64,000 nt of DNA, taken from Ypsolopha sequella (lineage: Eukaryota > Arthropoda > Insecta > Lepidoptera > Ypsolophidae). Below, piece after piece: positions 51,372-62,554 of this stretch. The stretch covers positions 9,300,001 through 9,364,000 of the forward strand of contig OW203991.1 in NCBI GenBank assembly GCA_934047225.1. The letters are read 5' to 3'. The notes below the pieces were generated by a model. It did not search any database and was not told the DNA's origin. It saw only the letters and a list, made by a program, of their open reading frames with translations. Numbering within the stretch: position 1 is the first letter of the stretch; every line of letters starts with the position of its first letter. The translations under genes and the position numbers were made by a program.

Positions 51372-51658
51372 AAACGACATGAATCCCCGAGGAGGTGTCA
51401 GAGTTGTTTTCAAGTGTGAGCTGTGAAATACAAGTTACAGTCCACACTAAACTTGGTACACTCGCTTTCACCGACAATTATTACGTCCCAAGCATAATGG
51501 GTCTTGAGCCCTTTCGCCGTGGTTCGGGCACAAATGAACCAAAAGATTAAGGCGGCTTATTCCATATCATATTAATACAAATTAACGTGCACCGCGCGGA
51601 TTGAACGCACGACCTCTAGGTTAGCAGGCGAGCGCTCTACCACTCAGCCAGAGAGGCA
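51372..51658 (-). mobile_element. tRNA-derived SINE, copy 3 with a different tRNA-like head
   Basis: The body ('cgacatgaatccccgagg', 'tcgctttcaccgacaattattac', 'gttcgggcacaaatgaacc') matches the SINEs at 3803 and 13189. The head (complement of 51588-51658) is from another tRNA: A-box 'tggctgagtggt', B-box 'gcgttcaatcc' and a Ser-like loop. Its anticodon stem does not pair, so it is not a functional tRNA gene. Confidence 0.6.
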
Positions 51659-53220
51659 GTTATCAGGCGACATGAATTTATTCATATATTTTTATTTTTC
51701 CTTTTTCCTGACAGAGCTCCCAAAAACTAACAACAACAACAGAAAGAACTTTAACCGAACGAAAACACGCAGAAAGTGGATTCAATAACGGCACTTTTCA
51801 CACCACTCAGCAAAAAGTCACGAAGTTACGTAACCCGAAACTGTTAAGCCCCTGGCATTATAAGGTCTTTGTGAACATCTCTGAATTATCATATTTAGAC
51901 GGAAACTCACGGGGTGGGTCGGTCGATCGTCCGTCCGGACGTCCTTATACGCACAATGTTTGGACATTTATATTCTCTGGTTCGGACGAGGTCAAGGTGT
52001 CGCGTAAATTAGTAAACCTTCAAGCGGTCGCGTGGCGTCGAATCGACCGCCAAGAACAAATACTCCTCCGTAAGATCGTACTTTGCTACTCGTAGTGCTT
52101 ACCAGCCGTGCGGTCCGAAATATAATTACATCGATAAAAGCTATGAATAAACTAAATTGTGAACGATGACTGGTCCGTAATTTGTGAGCTAGCAAACGAT
52201 GTGAAGATAGCTTATGATTCGGACCGCATTAAAAAAGATACATCTCAACCATAACCTCTTACCACAGAATAAAATACGATTCTTTTATTTTATTTCGTCA
52301 AAGTGCCGTGATTCGTGATGGAACAAGAAGAGTTTGTAGCACTGATCTTCAACGTTGACTCAGATAGCGACGAAAAAATATATATATTTATAAATTATTC
52401 CTTTTCGACGAAGAGTTCCACACGACTTTTCATTTGTTTCTCTCATGGCCGAATAAAACATATACCATGGTTTGTCTGATCTGAACTGCTGAAATAATGG
52501 AGCGAAAACAATTTTTGATATTCCATTCCGTTCAACGCTCACATCGCCTCACCTCCGTCGCATGAGCCACGAAAGTCATACGAATGAATGAACGCATTTG
52601 CTTCACTCATGGATTATTATCCATTCACCTCATTCATTCGTAATCGATTTTAGCGAAATAATTCTATTTCGGAACGCAGGGCAGTTTGGCTTGCGATATG
52701 TTCATCACGCACACAAAGAAACTGTTTATTTCATTCCCCGCATGCCCTAAGCCGCACAGACGGCCCTTGTTTCAATTGCGCGGGACCATAGTGCATGTCT
52801 TTGCAGTGAAAGTTACAATGCCGATGAAAATGACGATGAAGAAGAAGATTAGTTCTAAATTTTATATTTAAGTCCTAGGAAGAAAAAATATAAAAATAAA
52901 TGATTGGTTGATTAGTTTGTTTTAAATTTTGTTTAAAAATAAATAATTACTTTATTATTTTTGGTTTGATTATGCTTGAAAATTAAAAAAGTCGAAACTA
53001 CTATGCGCGACCGCTGCCGTTACAATCGACCGCGCGCCCTCTTGAACGTTAAGCTAGGCACTATATTGAGAAATGTTGTTATGTGATAAATATGTGAAAT
53101 GATAAGTATGTTTAAATAGTGCAACATGGTCAAAAACCCTTTAAATAAAGACAAAAATAACGAGAGATTTCGTGGGACACGGGATTGCAACAAAGATCCT
53201 TTCACTTTATTTATATGATT
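51659..53220. other. Gene-free stretch
   Basis: No recognisable gene. Open frames at 51871, 51992, 52360 and 52686 are short and without motifs. A (atga)-rich degenerate repeat is present around 52575-52640 ('gaatgaatgaacgcattt', 'cattcacctcattcattcg'). Confidence 0.35.
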
Positions 53221-53620
53221 GTAAAATGCGCGGTTTTACAAAACAGCTCTGTAATGTTAAACCGCTAAACGTTAACACGCATGATTGTATAAACGTTTTG
53301 TGTTATTCAATGCAACGTTTATCCATTTTTGTAAAACAGCGTCAAATTAAACGTCGGATTGTAAATGTTGTTAAAAACTACAGAAGTCGCCACGCTCCGC
53401 TCCGCTCCAATCGGCTTCGCTCCGCTCCACTCGGTTTCACTCGGCTCCTTATTTTATCTTACATGTAAACTTATACGCTCCTCCTCGCTTCGCTCGTTGT
53501 CGCACCTATTTTTGACTTTTGGTTTAATTTATTGCCGAACGTAACGCAATGACTAATCCAGCTGAACCTAATTTATCTGTTATACATAACGGAGCTATTT
53601 TGTAAAACAGCCTATTTTAC
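53221..53620. mobile_element. MITE with 36-bp inverted repeats and shared GC-rich core
   Basis: Ends 'gtaaaatgcgcggttttacaaaacagctctgtaatg' and the complement of 'gtaaaataggctgttttacaaaatagctccgttatg'. The core at 53388-53520 matches the core of the element at 49684-50106 ('cgctccgctccgctcc', 'cttacatgtaaac', 'cgcttcgctcgttgtcgcacctattttt'), whereas the ends differ. Non-coding. Confidence 0.7.
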
Positions 53621-54540
53621 AAACCAACTTCGACATGTATCGTAGAAGGCATGAATTCACATAAGTTTTGATACACATTGTATTGTACATGTAATTTACT
53701 ATTATTGGTATTGATTCGGCATAACACGTCTTAACTTATTTGACAGGACCAACTTTATTTTAAGCGTCCTGTCTTTTTCTTTCTTTATCGAAAAGACAAG
53801 GTCAGAAGGCTTAAATTAAGTTTAGTACTTTCAAAAAAGTTAAGATGTGCTTCACCGAATCGGTACCAATGTAGGCCAAAATTCTGCTTAACATGAGTGA
53901 CATCCATAACAAATTACATTTCCGAGCAACATGGCTCGAATGCAGAGGGTCTATTCAATTAGTGTTCCTTGGTTATACTTGAAAGAACCCTTGTCACGAA
54001 AAATCCTCTAGATCTCTCCGCTGATGTTAATAAATTTTCCCTTATAAAGAATGAAGCCTGCAATCTACGGCTTTAGTTTTTCATACGAGCCCGCGCATTT
54101 TGCCAAAATTGTACAGTTATCGTATGCAATGTTTTTGGGCTGTATGTATAATTTTATTTCAAAATTAGAGACGTGGTGATCAGGAGTTTGATTTTACTCA
54201 TACTGCTTCTTTTTGTGTGAAAAATATTATGTCTGGCTCGTAAGAACGAGTATCTAGAGCCGTAAACCGGTATAAAACATATTAGAAGTGCCAATTTGAA
54301 GCGTTCTAAAGAGAAATAACTTTTCCAGCTCACTAGGTCGCAAAGCGCACGTTTTTTACTTAAAAAGAGTGAGCAAAATGACCAAAATGAAGCAGTGAAG
54401 AAAAGTATTTCAAATTAAGAACACTGCGAATTTTTCAAAAACTCCAAATCCTTTGCTTAAGAGAAAGAGAGACAGCAAACGTCAGCATGGCGGCTATCTC
54501 TTTCACTCTATATGGATTCCATACATTTTGGGAGGCTATA
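53621..54540. other. Gene-free AT-rich stretch
   Basis: No coding sequence, RNA gene or bounded repeat recognised. Confidence 0.35.
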
Positions 54541-54802
54541 TAAGGTTAAATAATATTAGTTGGCGAAACTCAAAACATAGGTAGTACTAGTCTATATGAA
54601 CAATTGTTTGTATGGGAGCTAAGCGAAATTCGCAACTTTTTTTCTCTTCTTCCCATACAATACCCGATCAGCTGACTGATCTAGTATGGAAAGGTGAAAA
54701 CAAATTTTAGGAATTTCGCTTAGCTCCCATACAAAAAGTTGTTCATATAGACTAATACTACCTATGTTTTGAGTTTCGACAACTAATATTATTTAACCTT
54801 AT
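54541..54802. mobile_element. MITE with ~95-bp terminal inverted repeats
   Basis: Left arm from 'taaggttaaataatattagttg' to 'gctaagcgaaatt', right arm its complement ending 'caactaatattatttaacctta'. About 60 bp of unique centre. Outside it, 'ttgggaggc' (54528) and 'gcctcccaa' (54867) are also inverted, hinting at a second, outer element of about 350 bp. Confidence 0.75.
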
Positions 54803-56316
54803 ACACAGCCCCACAGCTTGTCGGTTACCATAGACAAGGTAAACTTCTCGAAATCCTGTGTATGGCCTCCCAATGTGTATGCAAGTCTTGATCCTACATA
54901 ATAAGGACGGAGACAAATTAGAAATTTGGTTTTTCAAAAGGTAACTGCACTACATGGAAGGGTTGTCAATTGACGGGGCGTAATTCGAGATGATATCTTA
55001 TAATCTCGAGTGATAAATGTGCATTTGAAAATAAGTGATATTTTTCGGTCATGATTGCTACCTCAATAGACTGGGAATTATAATGGGGTCCAAGCTGACC
55101 TTATTTCCATGATATTATGATCAAAAGCTATGCAAGTCATGGCTGAATATAGGAAGAGGAACGAAGCAAACAAAAATTCACTGGTAGAGTTTTATCTGAG
55201 AATGGTAGAAGGCAATAAATATGATGATGATTTATTATTATTTATTTAAAATGTATAACATTAAGGTATATTAACTAATACGTTATACAATTATAATATT
55301 AATGTTAAAAATTAAAATCAAAATTAATAAATTAAAACTAAAAAAAAACAGAAAAAAAATACAATCAAATATAAAACATCAATTTTAAATTATGAATATG
55401 ATGATAAAGGTAGGCTGGAAGAAATCGTTTCAAGTGATAAGTCTGCCTTTGTACAAAGTTTTAATGTAATACAACTCGGATTGCCAATAAAGTCATAGTC
55501 AACATGACTATTATATTTAGTATAGTTACATACATACTTACGAGTATATCGCTCTTTATACACTCATTTTAAATTTAACAAAGCCAATGTATAATTTTTC
55601 TTTCATTTATGGTTGACTGAAAGAAATTTCTTTCAGAAATAATTCCGCCTTTGCCCTGTGTTTCTCTTAATTCTAATCTGTATTTAACTGTGTTTTTTGT
55701 GTGTAATAAAGTGTTTATTATTATTATTAAAGTATCGATTCATGGTGTCGATTATTTATGTAGCCCATTTTGATTTTGAAAATGTCACGGCACCATTTTA
55801 CAACGCAATCCTTCTTTTTGTTTCTGAGCGGTTTTATTTGGGCTTTTAGGTATAGTGTGGCACTTCTAAAATATTGTAATTCTCTAAAATATACTATAAA
55901 TAATACAGGTGGATGAGATATTTTGATATAGTTTTATTGGGCCCGCTCTGACCTCTTACAATAATCCTACGCGCGCGAATCCAGATTGACAGCTGAGTGT
56001 TGCCAGCTGTCTCACAATAAATATTCCTACTTGACTATGACTATTTAAGATAACAAAATATATGTAATAAAAATCTGTAATAGCTAACACAATGGATGAC
56101 GTAACTTTTCGTACTTGTTTGTGCATGTAATGTTGCTTGTACGTCAACCTTAGATAGTTCACTTGATAGGATATTTAGGACGTATGACGCTGTCATAACG
56201 ATTACAATTGTATAAAAACCTGTAAATAGCATTAACTTCAAACGACTGTATAATCTATAGATCAACCTTGCTATTTGTTGGTCAACGAAAGCAAACTTCA
56301 ATATTTACTAACTATA
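54803..56316. other. Gene-free AT-rich stretch with a LINE tail
   Basis: No gene recognised. 55685-55735 reads 'gtgtgtaataaagtgtttattattattatta', a polyadenylation signal with a microsatellite tail, the typical 3' end of a plus-strand LINE whose body is not recognisable. 55225-55370 is A/T-rich, low complexity. Confidence 0.4.
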
Positions 56317-58362
56317 GTCTAAAAGCCCGTTGTTTAAGTAGCTATCCTATAAGATACCTCGTTGAGCTTATTACAGGTCGTTTACCGACACTCAGATACG
56401 AAAAAAAATACAAAAGTAGACAAACAAATTTATCTAAAATTCAATGATTTCAATAAAAATGAAAAGCTTAAATATTCTAGATATTTAGTAGGAATAAGCT
56501 CGCTAATCCCGTTATTAATATTAACAAAATACATCGTTCAGACCCGTATGTTCAGCGTGTTTGACTCGATCGACGCGCCGACCCGCGGGAGCTAACATTC
56601 GTGGCGGCGCTCATATCTAATGTCACTACGGCTAGTATCCAAAAGGTTTATAACTGTCTATATATAGATAGATATAAACCATATATCAATACAAATAAGT
56701 GTTTAATTCTGCAGAGTGGTTCAGGATTTTGATAACTGCCAAATGGATCATATTAAAGATATCCAAAATTAGTGATTCTATAGGTAGTTTGAAAATTGGG
56801 CTACATCTTAGTATGTACGTTTTTGGGACGAATAAACGAATCAAATGATTTGATATGCCATTTGCGATGAGAATTTCTGAATTTCTCTAAATGTGGAAAT
56901 GCATCGTCGAATTTTGAAATTCGGTCATCATTAAAATGAGGCATAGCTTCTTCAAGAACTAGAGCCCCTATATCATAAAAAGCACAATTTATAAAACAAA
57001 CATATTGTCACGACATGAATCCTCGAGAGGGTGTCAGATGTTTTTAATTCTTAATTTAAAATTTTAATTCTGCATTTAAAGGTCGATTATCCCGATTTGA
57101 AACAAAATATTAAGAAATAAAAACGGCCAAAATAAAACTTTTAGCTAAGACAACTTGATGGTAAAAGTTTGCTTTATGCATAAACATATTTTAAATGATA
57201 TTTTGGTAGTTTTTAAATAATTTTATTTTCCATAAGCGTGATATTAGATCATTTTTGGAATTTACGGCTGGTATCATGACTATGGAAAAGGCAATTGTTA
57301 TATAGCTGTTTTTATATCATTAAAAATGTGTTTATGCATATAGCAAACTATTGTTAAAAGTTAACTTAGCTAAAGGTAGTATTTTGGCCGTTATAATTAT
57401 TTCTTAATATTTTGTTATAAATTCGGATTATTGACCCTTAAATAGTGTAAGTATGTAATTCAGAGTAATCATAAAAAAACAACATAAAAAAAGTAATTTA
57501 GAAAAATAGTGTCAAAAAACCGACACATGGTGGAAATTCTTCAGAAATTCAAAATAGCCCAAAAACACAAATTTTTGCCATTTACATTTATAGACTTTAT
57601 TCGTTAACTGAAATATCTTAACTACCATTTGACGTAGCTCTCATTGGGGTATTTGATCAGGTAGTTAGATGGTATCTCAAATTACATTCAAAGAGTTATG
57701 CCACCCACTCTTTTTTGTTTACCATTAAACTAACTTAACAGCTAGGCCAATGAAATAGTGCAGCAAACATCAACAATATACTATATATTTATTACTATAC
57801 AACAAAAATATATGTATTTACAATTACACAGGAAACTACAATGACATAACAAAAGCAACAATTTTAATCAAAACAATTAACATACAATGCTGTTCTTGTA
57901 AACGCACCCAGCGACCAGAGAAATAGGTCTGTGTGATCGTGGATCTTGTTGAGCAGTTATAACGCCCGTGTCAGTGGGCTCACCGCCTTCTGGTGAAGAT
58001 TCGTCCTACTGCTTCCGCACCCTTAGGATGTCCTTAGGCACCCTTAGCTTACATTATATCAGTAAAACCAGATTAAATTCTACTTTATGCCATATTTTGA
58101 ACTTTCAGCAAGACAAGACGTAGCATGGTTACTTTTTTTGCATAGTAAATCAATCGTAAACTGCTGCCACCACTCTTGATCGGGTATTGTATTAGATATT
58201 ATGGGTTCAAAAATTCAAACATTTAACCAGAAAATTTGTATATATTTGGGTACTGACCCGGCAGGATATTTCATTTAAGAAAGACTTTTTTATGTAAACG
58301 ATCTGTAATAAGCTCAACGAGGTATCTTTTGAGATAGCTATTTTAACGGCGGGCTTCTGGAC
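56317..58362. mobile_element. 2-kb TIR element, TA target site
   Basis: Ends are inverted copies of about 69 bp: left 'gtctaaaagcccgttgtttaa...gatacctcgttgagcttattacaggtcgttta' (56317-56385), right the complement 'taaacgatctgtaataagctcaacgaggtatctttt...cttctggac' (58296-58362), flanked by TA on each side (56315-56316, 58363-58364), as expected of Tc1/mariner-type insertion. No transposase is recognisable inside; a 77-codon frame at 56362 has no motifs. The interior hosts another inverted-repeat element at 57074-57443 and a SINE-end fragment at 57003-57035. Confidence 0.6.
57074..57443. mobile_element. MITE with ~125-bp inverted repeats, nested
   Basis: Left arm from 'tttaaaggtcgattatcccg' through 'aaacggccaaaataaaact' and 'tgcataaacatattttaa', right arm the diverged complement ending 'cggattattgacccttaaa'. 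Non-coding. It is nested within the 56317-58362 element. Confidence 0.7.
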
Positions 58363-58708
58363 TATTAATAATTCAACATTTTAAATGTAATTTGTCCCCG
58401 TCACCGACTATCGTATTTAACCGTATTTTCGGGGGTAAACAAACTTATTGACTTTTCGTCGTATGATTGATGAACGGGAACTCGTTCAAGAAAGTTTATC
58501 GACTTTGAATACATTTTCTGTTTTCTGTGATTTAATTACTTTAAGGCTTTTGTTAACTCTTCGTAGTTCTATTTTGTAGTTTAGTTATTCTATTTTACTT
58601 CAAAGATTGATGAAACTTGTTATATTGAGATAACATGAAACTTATTTTTGATTTGTTTTTCGTTAAGGTATATTTTGATTAATCCATAAGAGTTCAGTCT
58701 CCTTCGTA

Positions 58709-59240
58709 ATGAGGGCTTTTCAGACAGCATTAAAAAAAAAAAAATAGTTCAGAGTGCGATCAATAGACGGCGCTGACGCATGCTCTCATGTCAAAAATAT
58801 ACAGTCTACTCTATGGTTCCTGATTCAGTGTTGCCAACTTAGGGAATTTGCACTAAAACTGGTGGTTTAGAAACCCATTTTAGCGGAGAAATATTGTTTT
58901 TAGTGGCTGGTTTTTTTTTGTGGATTAGACTTTAGTTGGTGAAAAAAGACACTCTAGCACCAATGTTTAATTTAAGTTACATTATCCAAAGAATTAGGTA
59001 ATTAATGCTATTTCATTATTGATTTTTCCACATTCTAACGCTTATGTGGAAAATAGTACTATATAATATTAAATATATTGAAATCTTTATTATAATATAT
59101 AAGGTTAGGTCTTGTCATAGAGTAGATTTTGTTACGTCATACATTTTTGAAATTAGAGCATACGTCAGGCGCTGGCGCTGATGGCGCATCTAGTTCATTT
59201 TGGTGAAACTTGACTAAGAGCTGTCATGAAAAGCCCTCAT
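58709..59240. mobile_element. 532-bp TIR element, TA target site
   Basis: Ends ATGAGGGCTTTTCA...(complement)...CAT flanked by TA (58707-58708, 59241-59242). The diverged inverted repeats extend about 110 bp and include 'gcgctgacgcatgctct' against 'agagcatacgtcaggcgc'. TA flanks suggest the Tc1/mariner group. Non-coding. Confidence 0.65.
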
Positions 59241-61436
59241 TAGTTAAATAAGGGATTTTGTAAATTTTCTCTACTACATTCAAAAACAATATTAAATTAG
59301 GTGGAAAATACTCTTTGACTAACGAATATTTACGCAGTTTTCCCTTAATTTTCCAGAAAAGGGATATGAAGTTTATTATTTGAAATAAAAATTTTTAAAT
59401 ATGATGCTTGCTTGACGTAAAATCAGAAACAAAGTTTTATGTTTAATATTGAAGATAGTTTTTGGAATTCATGCGCAAAATATTTGTACATTATTTATCA
59501 CTTACTGAACAACAGTGCGAGGAAAACCTGCAGGACTTAAGGAGGTGTTTGTCCCTGAATACTTACCTTGTATACAAGTTACTTGGTCTAGAGGGGTATC
59601 CTATATCCTATATTGAAAGGATTTATACTAGAGCTAATTTGCAACGTTTTTGATCTTGTAAAGCGAGGTCTGAAATCAGTGAGGGCTATGAGATTTTTTT
59701 TTTAATTTTCTGGCTCGGCCGAAAAATGCTGCATTTGTAAAAAAATACTGCACTCCAAGATTTTTACACACACAAACACGTTTTTGTAACCCTTGTTAAA
59801 ATATAGAAAAATATATTGGTACTACTGGGGATATATACTAGATAGTATACACGATGGAAACATGATTTAATAAAGGTGGCTCGATAGCATAAGTTCGCAA
59901 AATTATTTATTTTCGAGTAATTTTTCCTCTATTTCCCCATTTTTTTACATGCATAAGTAATTTATTCAAGAACAATATGATAAAAATAACAACGAAAAAC
60001 ATTGAAAAAGTCCAGAAGTTTGGTTATTTCTTTACTCTTTAAACGTAAAGAAAAAGACAGAGACAAAGGTAAGCGCTCGGTGCGCCCTTAACTAATACTT
60101 TTCTAATAACTGTTAAACTAATTTTTAATTACAATTTCTAATGACTGGACTACTGTGAAAATCACATATCCTTATATTCCTTTGAACTGGAATATGATTT
60201 AGTACCCACAAAGTTATGTACTAAATTAGACATTTCTCAGTCGGAAATACCTTTGACATTCCCTCGGGGGTATGTCCTTAAGATTCTCTTTTTACAGTCC
60301 AAAGTTAGGAAAACTGTTACATGAATCGCTTGTAACTTTGTTAATTTGTTGTTTTCCCTTACGGTAAAATCTTTTGTGTAACTATATGTAGGTAGTTGTT
60401 TTTAATGTGTAGCTTCTTCGCAAGCATCTGTTCATTCATTCATTATGCGTGATTGATTTGTGCGCGATCAATTTGTTTAATGTTAACCAATTTGTCTGAT
60501 TCCATTTGTGGAATTAGTTGGTTTAGCCTGATTGAATGGACTGCGGTTTTCTCTGTTTATCACTGATTGTGAGCCGATTCTGTTTGTTGTTGTGTTGGTT
60601 TTGGAATGAACTGTACAAGAAGGTGCAAAAGGAATATATACCGTAGGATTTATGACCATTATACACGACGCGTAGAATAAGTTTTAATTATTTGTAAATA
60701 TAAAGCTAAGAAAAGTAGCGAGTTAATAATATACTTACAACTTTCTTTTCTTGTTTTTTTTTATTAGGTTAGGATTAGGAATTTAATATCATAAAGCTAT
60801 AAATAAAGCAAGCAGAATATTGATAAGTTTTTTTTCCAAAAGCTCTCTTTATCAATTTTCCCGCCAAAATGCGAGAAAATACACAAAATAACAAATAAAA
60901 ATAAATGATTGAATTTAAAATAAAAAAAATTAAATCTGTTGCCGAACACAACTATAGCTCATAGAATCATATAACTATAATTTTTAACATAAAATTATGT
61001 AAGTAAATAATAAATGAAAAAAACCTACGGGCTGTTTTCGACCCAAGATACATTTAAGGGCTAATTTTGTCACATTGGGTCAGGCTCCTTTTTGCAAGAC
61101 CACTCACATAATGCATTTAACACCTAACATAAATCCAAACACACCTCCAGGCATATTTTAAAATATGCCAGGGGGGTGTGATTGAACGAATTCTTTTTTT
61201 TTTTTTACTTTCTCTTTTTAGCTTGTCCCCGGTGTCGCAATAGAAATTCCTAACTAAAAGAATATTATCATATAATCGTAATGTTTAAAAAAATATTTAA
61301 ACTAGTTATAAACTAATCACGGCCTCATTGAAAAGGTCAAAATATATTATAAATAAAAGGCTCAGTAAGTACAGTTAAAATCACATTTATTCAAATAAAA
61401 ATATTAAACGAGTTAATGTTAATATTAATAGACTTA
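59241..61436. other. Gene-free AT-rich stretch
   Basis: No gene is supported. A 63-codon frame at 59462 has ATG but no motif. 61139-61180 forms a 20-bp-arm hairpin ('cacctccaggcatatttt' with its complement). Otherwise low-complexity AT-rich DNA. Confidence 0.35.
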
Positions 61437-61557
61437 ATTAACATTATATCATTGCAGTATAGAAACGCAGAAAGAGTTCGAATCCCGGTTCAGAGCTCCT
61501 CACATCCCAATTTACTTTTCTTTCTGCGTTTCTATACTGCTATGATATAATGTTAAT
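61437..61557. mobile_element. Small MITE with 38-bp inverted repeats
   Basis: The arm 'attaacattatatcattgcagtatagaaacgcagaaag' is complemented, with one mismatch, at 61520-61557. The 45-bp centre contains 'gttcgaatcccgg', which resembles a polymerase III B-box, but no A-box is seen. Next to it, 61573-61640 is a repeat shared with 38728-38790. Confidence 0.7.
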
Positions 61558-62417
61558 TTATATCTCCTTGCGATGGATAAATCGCCAAGTGTTAAAACAT
61601 AGAATTTGTTATTAACATAGAAGTTTATTTCTATCATTGTATATTAATAGATATAAACAGAAATTATCCACTAATATTTGTTTAAAACTTAATAAATTAA
61701 AAGAAATCTTAATAATTTTGTCAAATACAATTTTCATAATTTAATTCCGTCGATGATTATTCTTATATTTTCCGATGCCTTCAGGGCGACAAACGAAAAT
61801 CTTATATCTTCTATGAAAATGTTTCCAAAAAGAAGCATTTTCAGTGCCTGGATTACTTTTTCTTGGCGGAACTCTAAAAAATAATCGACTCAATTAAAAT
61901 CTAATCGTTGACACGTCAATACATACATAACACAATACACTTTGTGTGCGGGGTTTCACAACATAAAGGTTCACGCCCTTTAATTCGCCCACGCAAAAAA
62001 AAGCAAAATTGTTTTATTCATTTTCGTTTTTAATGCGTATATGAATAGGACGCATAATTGACTACACGGCTAATAAATTGAACATTCTCTTCAATAAATA
62101 TTCATACAATAGTAAGTCGTACATTGTTGTGACAAAAAACTTTATCAAGTTAGAGAGTTGCGAACTCGAATAGTCTCAATTGGGTTCGGATTATTAATGT
62201 GTACGATTTAGTCTACAGTTCGCAAAAAAGAACAAATTTAATTTTTTTTTTTTTCGTTTAACAACGTTTGTATGCATGTTAAGACTTTTGATCATTCCAA
62301 TATATATTACAAAATACCTACTTTGATCCAATTTACACGTTCTTAAAGTTTTTATTTTTAAACACGACATCAAGTCTCAACAGACATAAATTTGCTATTT
62401 TTGCTCTTTAGATAAAT
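61558..62417. other. Non-coding AT-rich DNA
   Basis: Starts with the repeat fragment shared with 38728. No gene recognised. Confidence 0.35.
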
Positions 62418-62554
62418 GTGAGTGGTCACGCGAAAAGGGGCCTGGAGGGAAACAATTATCCAGAGACAAACAAATTTTAAAACTTATTCCTGAAAGCTCT
62501 AATTTGCCAAATTCTTTCAGGTCCTTCAGGCCCCTTTTCGCGTAACCACTCACA
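62418..62554. mobile_element. 137-bp MITE
   Basis: Ends 'gtgagtggtcacgcgaaaaggggcctg' and the complement 'caggccccttttcgcgtaaccactcac', one mismatch. The AT-rich centre is also partly self-complementary ('ctgaaag' / 'ctttcag'). Non-coding; superfamily not determined. Confidence 0.75.

Noticed and set aside
51588..51658. Possible tRNA-Ser gene on the minus strand
   Set aside because: A- and B-box are present, but the anticodon stem and acceptor stem do not pair, and it is joined to a SINE body.
59462..59653. 63-codon ATG frame
   Set aside because: Hydrophobic/charged mixture is plausible for an exon, but there are no motifs or recognisable splice sites to support it.
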